Shown here one piece after another: positions 50,579 to 59,242 of a stretch of DNA of 64,000 nucleotides. Position 1 is the stretch's first letter. The number at the start of each line of letters is the position of its first letter. The notes under the pieces were generated by a model that was given only the letters and a program-made list of their open reading frames with translations, searched no databases and was not told the DNA's origin. The position numbers and the translations under genes were made by a program. Origin of the DNA: Nocardioides speluncae (GTDB taxonomy: Bacteria; Actinomycetota; Actinomycetes; Propionibacteriales; Nocardioidaceae); contig NZ_QEOO01000037.1 in assembly GCF_003121585.1 (NCBI RefSeq), forward strand, positions 1 to 64,000, read 5' to 3'.

Positions 50579-51169
50579 TCAGCGCTTTCTGATCGCGATC
50601 TCGAGCGGTCCCCCACCGCCTCCGCCGTTCGAGACCGACGCAGGGCAGGCGGTGACCGCGACGAAGCAGGACCGCTCCAGCTCCACCGTCAGCGCGTCGC
50701 CGGCGCGAGAGGTGGGCGGGTCGATGTGCAGTCGCGCTGCGTCGTCGACGCGGCTGTTCATGAAGAAATTGAACGCCACGGTCACCGTGGACTCCGGGAC
50801 TCCGTAGGCGCGCAAGCCACCGGTGAGGTTGTCATAGCAGTTCGGGTGGTCGGTCGCGTCGTACTGGAGCTGGTACATCTCCCGGCTGCACGGCGAGTAG
50901 AGGAAGTCGTGCCGGCCGACGTCGTCAGTCACGATCCAGGCGAGCGGGCGGCTGCGCCGTGAGTAGAGGACGCTGCCGGTCGTCGGCACGATGGTGCCGC
51001 CGTAGTCGAAGGTCCGGCCGTTGCTCAGGCCGTCGTCGACGTCGTCGACCGGGACCAAGAAAAGGTCCCCGGTCTGGCCGCCGTCGACGTCGGAGATCCG
51101 GACCTGCCCGCCGGCCTCGACCAGCCACGCCGCACCCGTACCAGGCGACAGCCGCTGATCCTCGGTCAT
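50579..51169 (-). CDS. DUF1989 (urea carboxylase-associated) family protein
   Basis: A 196-residue protein with DUF1989 features: GGQVRISDVDGGQTGDLFLV near the N-terminus, RPLAWIVTDDVGRHDFLYSPCS, a NCYDNL motif and FNFFMNSRVD. The Cys/His pattern (DVGRHD, PCS, NCYDNL) is likely a metal site. DUF1989 proteins are linked to urea or amidine metabolism. ATG at 51169 overlaps the cystathionine beta-synthase stop (ATGA), so they are co-translated, which is an unusual pairing. Confidence 0.85.
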   Translation of the reverse strand: MTEDQRLSPGTGAAWLVEAGGQVRISDVDGGQTGDLFLVPVDDVDDGLSNGRTFDYGGTIVPTTGSVLYSRRSRPLAWIVTDDVGRHDFLYSPCSREMYQLQYDATDHPNCYDNLTGGLRAYGVPESTVTVAFNFFMNSRVDDAARLHIDPPTSRAGDALTVELERSCFVAVTACPASVSNGGGGGGPLEIAIRKR

Positions 51170-52569
51170 GCCCGGGCGATGAACGCGAGCAGATCCTGCC
51201 TGGTGAGTACGCCGACCGGCTTGCCGTCCTCGTGCACCAGCACCGCGTCGGCGTGCTCCAGGAGGCCGACCGCCTCCCGTGCCGAGGCGGTCGAGCCGAT
51301 CGTCGGCAGGGCGGGGGACATGTGGTCCTCGACCCGGTCGGTGAGCCGTGCGGCGCCGGTGAAGAGGGCGTCCAGCAGGGTGCGCTCGGAGACCGAGCCG
51401 GCCACCTCGGCGGCCACGATCGGCGGCTCGGCGCGGACGACCGGCATCTGGGAGACGCCGTACTCGTGCAGGATGTGGACCGCCTCGGCGATGGTCTCGG
51501 CGGGGTGGGTGTGCACCAGGTCGGGCAGCCGCCCGTCCTTGCCGCGCAGCACCTCGCCGACGGTCTTCTCCTCGCCCTCGCCCGAGCCGGTCGCGAAGCC
51601 GTACTGGCTGAGCCACTCGTCGTTGAAGACCTTGGTCAGGTAACCGCGGCCCGAGTCCGGCAGCAGTACGACGATCACCGCGGCGTCGCCCTCGGGTGTG
51701 CCCTTGAGCTCCTGGGCCAGCTGGACCGCGGCGTACGCCGCCATCCCGGACGAGCCGCCGACCAGCAGCGCCTCCTCGCGCGCGAGCCGGCGGGTGAACG
51801 CGAACGAGTCGGCATCGGAGACCTCGATGATCCGGTCCGCGATGTCCCGGTCGTAGGTCTCGGGCCAGAAGTCCTCGCCGACGCCCTCGACCAGGTACGG
51901 CCGCCCGGACCCACCGGAGTAGACCGAGCCGGCCGGGTCGGCGCCGACGATCTGGACGGCGGGGTTCTGCTCCTTCAGGTAGCGGCCGATGCCGCTGATC
52001 GTGCCGCCGGTGCCGACGCCGGCCACGAAGTGGGTGATCTTGCCCTGGGTCTGCTTCCAGATCTCGGGGCCGGTGGTCTCGTAGTGGGAGCGCGGGTTGT
52101 GCGGGTTGGAGTACTGGTCCGGCTTCCACGCGCCCGGCTGCGAGGCCAGCCGGTCGGAGACGTTGTAGTAGGAGTCGGGGTGCTCCGGGGCGACGGCAGT
52201 CGGGCAGACGACCACCTCGGCGCCGTACGCCTTGAGCACGTTGCGCTTGTCCTCGCTGACCTTGTCGGGGCAGACGAAGACGCACTTGTAGCCCTTTGCC
52301 TGCGCCACCATCGCCAGCCCGACACCGGTGTTGCCGGAGGTCGGCTCGACGATCGTGCCGCCCGGCTGGAGCTCGCCGGAGGCCTCCGCGGCCTCGATCA
52401 TCCGGGTCGCGATCCGGTCCTTCACCGAGCCGCCGGGGTTGAGGTACTCGACCTTTGCGAGCACCTTCGGTCCGCGCTCGGGGTGGTCGTCGTCGCGCAG
52501 CCCGTCGAGGCCCAGACGCAGAAGGGGAGTGTTGCCAATCAGGTCGAGAAGGGAGTCCACGTAGTCCAC
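51166..52569 (-). CDS. cbs: cystathionine beta-synthase
   Basis: A 467-residue PLP enzyme joining serine and homocysteine. The N-terminal core has IGNTPLLRL, PLP lysine in NPGGSVKDR, TSGNTG and GVGTGGTISG (phosphate loop). The C-terminal part has two CBS domains (from about residue 340: DGRLPDLVHTHPAETIAEAVH and EDHMSPALPTIGSTASAREA), which bind adenosyl ligands in relatives. GTG at 52569 matches the usual family start; an ATG at 52623 would add 18 residues and overlap the upstream gene. Confidence 0.92.
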   Translation of the reverse strand: MDYVDSLLDLIGNTPLLRLGLDGLRDDDHPERGPKVLAKVEYLNPGGSVKDRIATRMIEAAEASGELQPGGTIVEPTSGNTGVGLAMVAQAKGYKCVFVCPDKVSEDKRNVLKAYGAEVVVCPTAVAPEHPDSYYNVSDRLASQPGAWKPDQYSNPHNPRSHYETTGPEIWKQTQGKITHFVAGVGTGGTISGIGRYLKEQNPAVQIVGADPAGSVYSGGSGRPYLVEGVGEDFWPETYDRDIADRIIEVSDADSFAFTRRLAREEALLVGGSSGMAAYAAVQLAQELKGTPEGDAAVIVVLLPDSGRGYLTKVFNDEWLSQYGFATGSGEGEEKTVGEVLRGKDGRLPDLVHTHPAETIAEAVHILHEYGVSQMPVVRAEPPIVAAEVAGSVSERTLLDALFTGAARLTDRVEDHMSPALPTIGSTASAREAVGLLEHADAVLVHEDGKPVGVLTRQDLLAFIARA

Positions 52570-52610
52570 ATCGACCAGGCTATCCCCGCTGTCTCGATCC
52601 GTAAGATTTC

Positions 52611-53168
52611 TCAGCGCATCCATACTTCGGCGTCGGTCGTGAAGGCCGACGAACCCGGCCGCTCCGGCGTGCCGCTGAGCACGATCTCGCCGGGCAGCAG
52701 CCGGCCGTCGCGACGGATTTCGCCCTTGCCGCAGGGCGCGAGGACCAGGCTCAGCGAGTGCTCGACCTCGCCGAGCGGGAACGCGTCGGTGGTGAAGGTA
52801 CGGCGGGCTAACACGTCACCCATCTCGATAGTGAGGTCGGCGGCGCTGGCGGTGCAGCCGTGCGCCAGGTCGATGTCGATCACCACAGGTGTCTGGACCA
52901 GCTCGGGCTCCGGCCAGGGCATCCCCTCGACCTCCGGAAAGTGGCGCACGAACTCCTGCTCCAGCCACGCCGCGAGCTCGAGGTCCTCGCCGTACACCTG
53001 GACGCGGCCGGCCTCCCAGGTGATCAGCGCGGTGCCGCGGCCGGCAGGCGACCAGTCGACCCGCCAGAGGGAGGCGAACGCCGTCGCCGCGCCCGCGGCG
53101 TCGTGAAGGCTGATGCAGGGGTTGGCGCAGACCACGATCACGCTGCGGTCGGCAGGGTCACGAGACAA
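52611..53168 (-). CDS. hypothetical protein
   Basis: A 185-residue protein of unknown family. It starts at TTG 53168 with GAGGAG six bases before it; this overlaps the stop of the upstream regulator gene by 11 bases. Features are CANPCISLHDAAG, a strand-rich middle (GTALITWEAGRVQVYGEDLELAAW) and TTDAFPLGEVEHSLSLVLAPCG. The coupling to the ArsR-type regulator and the length suggest a cytoplasmic partner or target, but nothing specific can be claimed. Confidence 0.65.
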   Translation of the reverse strand: MSRDPADRSVIVVCANPCISLHDAAGAATAFASLWRVDWSPAGRGTALITWEAGRVQVYGEDLELAAWLEQEFVRHFPEVEGMPWPEPELVQTPVVIDIDLAHGCTASAADLTIEMGDVLARRTFTTDAFPLGEVEHSLSLVLAPCGKGEIRRDGRLLPGEIVLSGTPERPGSSAFTTDAEVWMR

Positions 53169-54126
53169 GGTCGTCTCCTCGGGCGCTGCGCTGGTAGAGG
53201 ACGGTGCGGCCGTCGCGGCGGCGGACGACCATGCCGCAGCGATGGAGGACGCCGAGGTGGTGCGAGACGGTGGCCGGCGCCAGGTCATGCCGGTTGCTCA
53301 GCTCGGCGTTGGTCCGGGGCAGCGCCAGGTCGCCGAGCAGCCGGGCCCGGGTGAGCCCGAGCAGTTCGGCGATCGTTCCGTCCGCGACCGGCTGGCGGGC
53401 CCAGTCGCCGACCCCGAGCGCGGGATAGCCGAGTACGGCGTCGTCGGGGCTGCAGACCTGGACGCTGAGGCCCGGCCAGCCGAGTGCGGTCGGTGCCAGC
53501 ACGATGTCGGTGTCGACGAGGGCGAGCTCCTCGTCGTACGGCAGGCCGATGCTGATCCGGCGCCCGTCCCAGCCGAGGTCGCGGTGCAGGGAGCCGAGCA
53601 GGGCGCCGGCGCCGCCGCGCGCCAGCGTCGCGGAGCGGGTCGCCAGGTCCGCCTCGAGTACGCCGTACAGGCCGGCCCAGCCGTCCGCGAGGGTCGCCTG
53701 CCAGAACGCCCGCAGGCCGTCGGCCGCGCGCCGGCCGAAGGAGCCGTCGGCGACCGCCGCCCGCGTCTCGGCCGGCAGCGGCCGGCCCATCGCCGCGCAC
53801 ACGCCGACCTGCTCATGCACCTGGTCGGCCGGTGTCGCAGCGACCGCGGCGAGCTGCTCATCGAGCAGCCGCGAGGCCGGCGCCGGCGGAGGCTGCGGGG
53901 TCAGCAGGTCGGGCGCGTACCCGGACCCGCTCGGAGGCATCACGGAGGCGACCAGGGCGGTGTCGGGGTGGGTGAGCGCCCGCCGCGCGGCCGGGCCGGG
54001 GTCGCCGTACACCGGGTGCCGGCGGCCGACGACGGTCAGCCGCATCCAGGCCACCACCTCCTGCACCGGGGACGCCGTCAGCCGCAGCCGGGCCAGGCTG
54101 GCGTGGTCGACGGCGACAGTGATCAC
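53158..54126 (-). CDS. ArsR-type winged-helix regulator with long N-terminal domain (DUF5937-like)
   Basis: A 322-residue regulator. The first 235 residues are a domain of unknown ligand (LTASPVQEVVAWMRLTVVGRRHPVYG) as seen in DUF5937-type regulators. The C-terminal 80 residues are an ArsR HTH (GTIAELLGLTRARLLGDLALP, NRHDLAPATVSHHLGVLHRCGMVVRRRDGRTVLYQ). No metal-binding Cys pair lies in the HTH. It is divergent from the gene at 54261. Confidence 0.85.
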   Translation of the reverse strand: MITVAVDHASLARLRLTASPVQEVVAWMRLTVVGRRHPVYGDPGPAARRALTHPDTALVASVMPPSGSGYAPDLLTPQPPPAPASRLLDEQLAAVAATPADQVHEQVGVCAAMGRPLPAETRAAVADGSFGRRAADGLRAFWQATLADGWAGLYGVLEADLATRSATLARGGAGALLGSLHRDLGWDGRRISIGLPYDEELALVDTDIVLAPTALGWPGLSVQVCSPDDAVLGYPALGVGDWARQPVADGTIAELLGLTRARLLGDLALPRTNAELSNRHDLAPATVSHHLGVLHRCGMVVRRRDGRTVLYQRSARGDDLVS

Positions 54127-54260
54127 ACGGGCACGCTAGGGCCACGACCAGCGCGCGGCCAGGGCCAATTCGACGCTGATCGAATGGTTCGATCGGCACC
54201 GCCGCCGACGTCTTCACTGCTGTCCTCATCCCAGCTCGGGTCGCAAAGAAGGAGCAGGAC

Positions 54261-54737
54261 ATGTTCAAGCAGTTGGCGTGTATCGGGTCGGTGGCGGTGC
54301 TCGCCGCCGTGAGCCTTGGTTTCGAGACGGTTGCTGCGCAACCTCCTCAGCCGGCGGCGGCACACTGCGAGCGGGCGTTCGACCGGGCGGTGGACGCCTA
54401 CATCGAGACCACCGACGAGCGGGACGCGGCCGGGTTCGCGGCCCTCCTCCACAAGGACGTCACCGCGATCTTCGCGAACGGCGGGGTGCTCTACGGCAAG
54501 GAGGCGACGATGGGCTTCATCGAGCCGTTCTTCGAGGCCACCAACTGGACGCAGACCTTCGAGGAGCTGACCCGGGTAGTGCGCGGCTGCAAGAGCGGCT
54601 TCGTGCTCTTCGACTCGGTGTTCACCCAGGACGGCGAGCCGACGCCGCTGGTGATCGGCGTGACCTTCACCTGGGAGCGCGGCCGCTGGCTCGCCGTACA
54701 CAACCAGGACAGCAACGGGCCGGCTAGCAAGGGCTGA
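54261..54737 (+). CDS. secreted NTF2/SnoaL-like (DUF4440/SgcJ-type) protein
   Basis: A 158-residue exported protein. A signal peptide (FKQLACIGSVAVLAAVSLG) is followed by FETVAAQPPQPAAA, which comes from a dispersed palindrome at 54318-54352. The mature domain has the NTF2-like pattern AVDAYIETTDERDAAGFAALLHKDVTAIFANGGVLYG, ELTRVVRG and VTFTWERGRWLAVHNQD. NTF2-like proteins bind small molecules or act as isomerases; the role is unknown. AAGAAGGAG precedes the ATG. Confidence 0.82.
   Translation: MFKQLACIGSVAVLAAVSLGFETVAAQPPQPAAAHCERAFDRAVDAYIETTDERDAAGFAALLHKDVTAIFANGGVLYGKEATMGFIEPFFEATNWTQTFEELTRVVRGCKSGFVLFDSVFTQDGEPTPLVIGVTFTWERGRWLAVHNQDSNGPASKG
54318..54352 (+). repeat. dispersed palindromic repeat (GGTTTCGAGACGG type) inside a CDS
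   Basis: GGTTTCGAGACGGTTGCTG through CAACCTCCTCAGCC is the cleanest in-gene copy. Read in frame it encodes GFETVAAQPPQP at the signal-peptide end of the NTF2-like protein. The same residues GFETVA occur at the same place in the unrelated 881-residue protein at 6283. Confidence 0.8.
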
Positions 54738-54749
54738 CAAGATCGGGGC

Positions 54750-55532
54750 GTGGCTGAGCCCTCGCTGACCGTCCTGCTGCTTCTGGTGCTGGCCGCGCTG
54801 GCGGCGGGTTTCGTGGACGCGGTGGTCGGCGGGGGTGGCCTGATCCAGCTGCCGGCGCTGGTGATCGGGCTGCCGAACGCCACGCCGGTGCAGCTGCTCG
54901 CGACCAACAAGCTCGGCTCGTTCTGCGGTACGACGATCAGCTCGGCGACGTACTATCGCAAGGTCAAGCCGGACCCGCGCACGTTCCTGCCGCTGATGGG
55001 GCTTGCGTTCGCGGGCGCGATCCTCGGTGCGTTCGTGGCGAGCCAGATCCCGCGATCGGCGTTCGACCCGATCATCCTGGCGGTGCTGGTGCTGGTCGGC
55101 GCGTACGTGCTGCTCAAACCCGAGCTCGGCGAGCAGACCGATCTCCGCTTCGCCGGCCACCACCACACCGCGGCCGCGATGTTCACCGGCGCGGCGGTCG
55201 GCTTCTACGACGGCGCGCTCGGCCCCGGCACCGGCTCGTTCTTCGTGTTCCTGCTGGTCGGCCTGCTCGGCTACAACTTCCTCGAGGCGTCGGCCAAGGC
55301 CCGGCTGGCCAACTGGGCCACCAACCTCGGCGCGCTGGTGATCTTCATCCCGCAGGGGGCGGTGCTGTGGAAGGTCGGCCTGCTGCTCGGCGCGGCGAAC
55401 CTGGTCGGCGGCTACCTCGGCGCCCGCACGGCCGTCGAGCGTGGCGCGAAGTTCGTGCGGATCTTCTTCGTCGTGGTGGTGTCTGCGTTCATCATCCGGA
55501 TCGGCGGCGACGTGGTCGGGCTGTGGGGGTGA
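54750..55532 (+). CDS. TSUP (TauE/SafE) family permease
   Basis: A 260-residue membrane protein with about eight hydrophobic segments. It has the two TSUP repeats, seen as AAGFVDAVVGGGGLIQLPAL and FTGAAVGFYDGALGPGTGSFFVFLLVGL, each with the Gly/Pro-rich loop. TSUP proteins move sulfite, sulfonates or other anions. GTG at 54750 is 12 bases after the preceding stop. The substrate is unknown. Confidence 0.88.
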   Translation: MAEPSLTVLLLLVLAALAAGFVDAVVGGGGLIQLPALVIGLPNATPVQLLATNKLGSFCGTTISSATYYRKVKPDPRTFLPLMGLAFAGAILGAFVASQIPRSAFDPIILAVLVLVGAYVLLKPELGEQTDLRFAGHHHTAAAMFTGAAVGFYDGALGPGTGSFFVFLLVGLLGYNFLEASAKARLANWATNLGALVIFIPQGAVLWKVGLLLGAANLVGGYLGARTAVERGAKFVRIFFVVVVSAFIIRIGGDVVGLWG

Positions 55533-55589
55533 TGGTGCGGGCGGCCCGGCACCGCTCCTGCCGGCGAGTCGAGCTCTATCGCGGGCTGC

Positions 55590-55883
55590 ACACCGAGCGC
55601 CTCCGGTACTGGTGCCGGTCTGGACGAGGTCGGCGTACTCCGCCGCGAGCTGATCCGGGAGTACGCCGTCACCGTCGGCCACGCCGACGCGGCCAGGCTC
55701 GAGTCGGAGCTGCGTGGGCGCGGCGTCAGCGTGCTCGATGTGGCGTACGCCGACCAGGCGACGCTGCGGCTCGGCGTACCCGAGGGTGACGCGACCCGCC
55801 TCGCCGGCCTGCTCGCCGAGCTCACCGCTGGCACGGCCATCGCCGTGCCCGGCGACGACCGTTGGATCGATCAGCACCCGTAG
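55590..55883 (+). pseudogene. remnant of yigZ (IMPACT/DUF1949) gene, 3' part only
   Basis: An open frame ending at the TAG at 55881 reads SGTGAGLDEVGVLRRELI, REYAVTVGHADAARLE, then SELRGRGVSVLDVAY and ends DDRWIDQHP. This matches the C-terminal DUF1949 half of YigZ proteins. The N-terminal IMPACT domain, normally about 120 residues, is missing, and no start codon with a ribosome site is present. The sequence is presumably the residue of a deletion. It overlaps the 3' end of the VWA gene by 13 bases. Confidence 0.6.
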
Positions 55884-57436
55884 CAGGTGGTCTTGGCGTC
55901 GGCGATCAGCGCCGACAGCTCGCGGGCGCCGGCCACGTCCTCGGCCTCCAGGGCCGCCGCGTCGGCCGCCAGGTCGGTCAGGGTGACCCCGCGCTCGGTG
56001 AGCGGCGTACCGCCCTTCAGCACCTGCGCCACGTCGGCGACGGTGCTGGCCAGCCTCAGAGCCGAGGACGGCGACTCAACCGCGTCCGCGTAGACCGGGG
56101 TGGCGGACTGCTCGAACTCGCTGCTTCCCGCCGGCCGCCAGGCCAGGTGGACGGAGCCGACGCGGTCGCCGGCTCGCGCCGCCGACGTCAGCTGCACCTC
56201 GTACAGCGCGGTCACGTCGTGGCCGGACCCGATCTCGCCGGCATCAGCCTCGGTGCTGGTGAAGCTCTCGTCGGCCAGGTCGCGGTTCTCGTACCCGATC
56301 AGCCGGTACGACGCCACCAGCTCCGGGTCGAACCACACCTGGGCGCGGGCCTCCTCGGCGACGACAGCGAGGGTTCCGGCGAGGTCGGTGACATAGAGCT
56401 TCTGGGCCTCCTCATAGGTGTCGACGTAGGCGTAGAACCCGTCGCCGTCGTCGGCGAGCTGCTCCATCAGGTGGTCGTTGTAGTTGCCCATCCCGTAGCC
56501 GACGGTCACCAGGTGGATGCCCTCCGAACCGTTCTCGCGGATCATGCCGACCAGCTCTTCGGGAGTGGTGCTGCCGACGTTCGCGACGCCGTCGGAGGCG
56601 AGGATAACGGTGTTGATGCCGCCTTCGCGGAAGCTAGCGCGGGCATGCTGGTAGCCGAGCTGCAGGCCGGCCTCCATGTTGGTGCTGCCGCTCGGGTACA
56701 GCTGGCGGATCGCGTTCTGGATCGTCCAGCCGTCGCGGACCGGCGTCGGCGGCAGCAGTGCCTGGGCGCCGCTGCCGCGGGTGACGATCGCGACCGTGTC
56801 GGTGGGCCGCAGGTTCTCGGCCAGCAGCGCGAGCGAAGACTTCACCAGGCCCAGCCGGGTCCGGATGTCCATCGAGCCGGACGTGTCGACGACCATCGTG
56901 ATCGCCGCCGGCGGACGATCCTCCGCGGAGATCTCGCGGGCCTTAATGCCGACCCGCACCAGCCGGGTGTCGTCGAGTGCGTACGGCGCGGCCGCGCTGT
57001 CGACGTACACACCGAGGTCGCGATCGAGCGGCGCGGCGTACCCGTAGTCGAAGGCGTTGACCCACTCCTCCGGCCGGATCGCCTCGGGCGGCGGCTGGTT
57101 GCCGCCGGCCATCAGCCCGCGCGCGATCGCGTAGGAGCCGGTGTCGCCTTCCAGGGAGAAGGTCGAGCGTGGGTCCAGCTCGGTCGCGACGAACCCCGAG
57201 GTGCCGGCCTCGACGAACGTGTTTTCGTCCATGACGCCGGGCCAGTTGCCGGGCGGTGCCGGCTCGACGATGCCGGGTGGATCTTGGTCGTCGTAGTCGT
57301 CGTAGTAGTCCTGCGGGTCGCCGGCTTCGGCGGAGGGCTGGGCGTCGTCTCCGGAGTCGTCCCCGGAGCAGGCGGTGAGGCCGGCAGTCATCAGCCCGAT
57401 CAGGGCGGCGGTGGCGATGAGGTGGTGGCGTCTCAT
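55871..57436 (-). CDS. von Willebrand factor A domain lipoprotein (YfbK-like)
   Basis: A 521-residue lipoprotein with lipobox GLTAC, an acidic Tyr/Asp-rich linker (residues 25-60), a YfbK-type N-terminal segment (NTFVEAGTSGFV, EEWVNAFDYGY), a VWA domain with MIDAS motif MVVDTSGSMD near residue 185 plus LASDGVANVG, and a C-terminal YfbK-type domain ending TTCYGC. It is secreted and anchored by lipid. VWA proteins bind partners through a metal site; the partner is unknown. ATG at 57436 is used; the next upstream ATG adds nine residues. Confidence 0.85.
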   Translation of the reverse strand: MRRHHLIATAALIGLMTAGLTACSGDDSGDDAQPSAEAGDPQDYYDDYDDQDPPGIVEPAPPGNWPGVMDENTFVEAGTSGFVATELDPRSTFSLEGDTGSYAIARGLMAGGNQPPPEAIRPEEWVNAFDYGYAAPLDRDLGVYVDSAAAPYALDDTRLVRVGIKAREISAEDRPPAAITMVVDTSGSMDIRTRLGLVKSSLALLAENLRPTDTVAIVTRGSGAQALLPPTPVRDGWTIQNAIRQLYPSGSTNMEAGLQLGYQHARASFREGGINTVILASDGVANVGSTTPEELVGMIRENGSEGIHLVTVGYGMGNYNDHLMEQLADDGDGFYAYVDTYEEAQKLYVTDLAGTLAVVAEEARAQVWFDPELVASYRLIGYENRDLADESFTSTEADAGEIGSGHDVTALYEVQLTSAARAGDRVGSVHLAWRPAGSSEFEQSATPVYADAVESPSSALRLASTVADVAQVLKGGTPLTERGVTLTDLAADAAALEAEDVAGARELSALIADAKTTCYGC

Positions 57437-57567
57437 GAGGCTCCGACGCCAGGTGGAAAGCACGGGTTCCGGGGCTGCCTGCTCGCTGTGTGATCGTGAC
57501 CTCGCCGGTACGGCGCCGACGCACGACTGACGTTTAGTAAGCGTTTTCCTGGATCTTCAATCACTTA

Positions 57568-57589
57568 TTGACATATTACCCGGCGGTAG
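57568..57589 (+). promoter_or_regulatory. candidate promoter/operator of the lipase gene
   Basis: TTGACA (57568-57573) is a consensus -35, but no clear -10 lies 17 bases on. The partial dyad TTACC-CGGC-GGTAG (57576-57589) overlaps it and resembles TTACC/GGTAA sites of TetR-type lipid regulators. A similar TTACC-AAT-GGGTA precedes the SGNH gene at 47668. Confidence 0.45.
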
Positions 57590-57633
57590 CCGAGCCTTAG
57601 GCCACTCGTCAGACTCCCTGGGAGGGGAACCTC

Positions 57634-58413
57634 ATGCTCAAGCGCTTCGCCCTGCCCGCCGCGGTACTCGCGGCCATCCTGGGCACCGCCGCGCCAGGCG
57701 CAACCGCGACAACCGCGCCCGCACCGGCCGCGCCCGCGGCTGTGGCCGCGGCGCCCGAGGTTGACCCGGTCATCGTCGTGGCAGGCTTCGGCAGCCCCGC
57801 CATTGGCGCTTGGCCGCTCGCCAAGCGGATCGGCTTCGCAACTGGCGCCGAGACCTACACCTCGGTCGGCTCCCGTTATAGCGGTCTTGGCAGCATCGTT
57901 GACGGCGCCAAGGACCTTGCCGTCTTGGTCGACAACGTGCTCGAAGAGACCGGCGCCAGCCAGGTCGACCTGGTTGGCATCTCGATGGGCGGCCTCACCG
58001 CTCGCCAGTACATCAAGTTCGAAGGCGGTGACGGCAAGGTCGACCGGATCGCTACCGTGGTGACGCCGAACTACGGCACCAACCGGGCCAGCCTCGCCGA
58101 GTATCTCGACTGTGTGGGTATTGCCCCTTGCAAGCAGATGGCGATCGGTTCGGACTTCTTGAAGGCGCTCAACGGCGACGACGACACCTACGGCTCGGCG
58201 ACGTATGCCACCTTCCGCACGAACTGGGACGAAGTCGTGGTGCCAATCGACAGCGTCAAGCTCAACAGCGGGGCGACCAACGTGTTCTACCAGGATCACT
58301 GCCCGTTCCGGTTCACCGAGCACCTGCTCGCTGCGCTCGACGGTGCTATGGCCGACGGCGTCATCGATTTCCTGAAGGGTCAGGAGATCAAGCTCAATTG
58401 CTGGGCATTCTGA
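57634..58413 (+). CDS. secreted lipase (class 2 / EstB-like)
   Basis: A 259-residue exported lipase. The signal peptide is followed by an Ala/Pro-rich stretch (residues 22-45). The nucleophile elbow is GISMGG near residue 117, after VIVVAGFGSPAIGAW, and the C-terminal QDHCPFRFTEHLL carries the catalytic histidine region. The pattern fits lipase class 2 (LipA/EstB-type) triacylglycerol lipases. GGGAGG precedes the ATG at 57634. Confidence 0.85.
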   Translation: MLKRFALPAAVLAAILGTAAPGATATTAPAPAAPAAVAAAPEVDPVIVVAGFGSPAIGAWPLAKRIGFATGAETYTSVGSRYSGLGSIVDGAKDLAVLVDNVLEETGASQVDLVGISMGGLTARQYIKFEGGDGKVDRIATVVTPNYGTNRASLAEYLDCVGIAPCKQMAIGSDFLKALNGDDDTYGSATYATFRTNWDEVVVPIDSVKLNSGATNVFYQDHCPFRFTEHLLAALDGAMADGVIDFLKGQEIKLNCWAF

Positions 58414-58438
58414 GGGCGGCCTGAGCTAGCCTCGCGGC

Positions 58439-59188
58439 GTGATCGCGCCGCTCTGGATCTCCGCCTTCCTCGACCTCCCGGCGTCCTCGTTCGACGCCGG
58501 GAGGTCGTTCTGGTGTGACGTCACCGGATACGAGCTGTCGCCGCCACGAGGGGAGCGGCGAGAGTTCGCGACCCTGGTGCCGCCGAACGGCGACGACTAT
58601 CTCCGCCTGCAGCGGGTCGCCGATGGCCCGGGCGGGATCCACTTCGACATCCACGTCGCGTCACCGCACGAGGCGGCCGACATCGCCGTCTCGCTGGGCG
58701 CCGACAAGGTCGCCGACCGCGGCTACCTGGTGATGAGGTCGCCGGGCGGCTTCACGTTCTGCCTGGTCAGCCATCCGGCCTCGGTCCGGCCGGCCCCGGC
58801 TGCCTGGGACGGCCACCACAGCATCGTTGACCAGGTCTGCCTCGACATCCCGGCCGCGGCGTACGACGCGGAGTGCGCGTTCTGGGCCGCGCTCACCGAC
58901 TGGGAGCAGACCCCGTCACCTGTGGCGCCGGACTTCTCGCGCCTGAACCGGCCGCCCGGGATCCCGATCCGGCTGCTCCTGCAGCGGCTCGGCGAGCGCT
59001 CCGGCAGCGTCCGCGCCCACCTCGACCTGGCCACCGACGACCGGCTATCCGAGACCCTGCGGCACGCCCGCCTCGGTGCCGCCGTACTCGCGGAGCACTC
59101 GCGCTGGACCGTGCTCCGCGACCCCGTCGGCGCGACGTACTGCATCACCGACCGCGACCCCTTCGCCGACCGCTTTGACCTCGGCTGA
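58439..59188 (+). CDS. two-module VOC-family protein
   Basis: A 249-residue protein with two VOC modules: WISAFLDLPASSFDAGRSFW with HFDIHVAS, and VDQVCLDIPAAAYDAECAFWAALTDWEQ with AHLDLATDD. Each ends with the typical strand (SPGGFTFCLVSH; DPVGATYCITDRD). The layout resembles actinobacterial VOC proteins of unknown substrate. GTG at 58439 starts the gene 25 bases after the lipase stop. Confidence 0.85.
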   Translation: MIAPLWISAFLDLPASSFDAGRSFWCDVTGYELSPPRGERREFATLVPPNGDDYLRLQRVADGPGGIHFDIHVASPHEAADIAVSLGADKVADRGYLVMRSPGGFTFCLVSHPASVRPAPAAWDGHHSIVDQVCLDIPAAAYDAECAFWAALTDWEQTPSPVAPDFSRLNRPPGIPIRLLLQRLGERSGSVRAHLDLATDDRLSETLRHARLGAAVLAEHSRWTVLRDPVGATYCITDRDPFADRFDLG

Positions 59189-59242
59189 CGCCGGCGAGAA
59201 CTCAGTGGTGCTGTGTCGGCGGCGCGCACTAGCGTGCGGACC

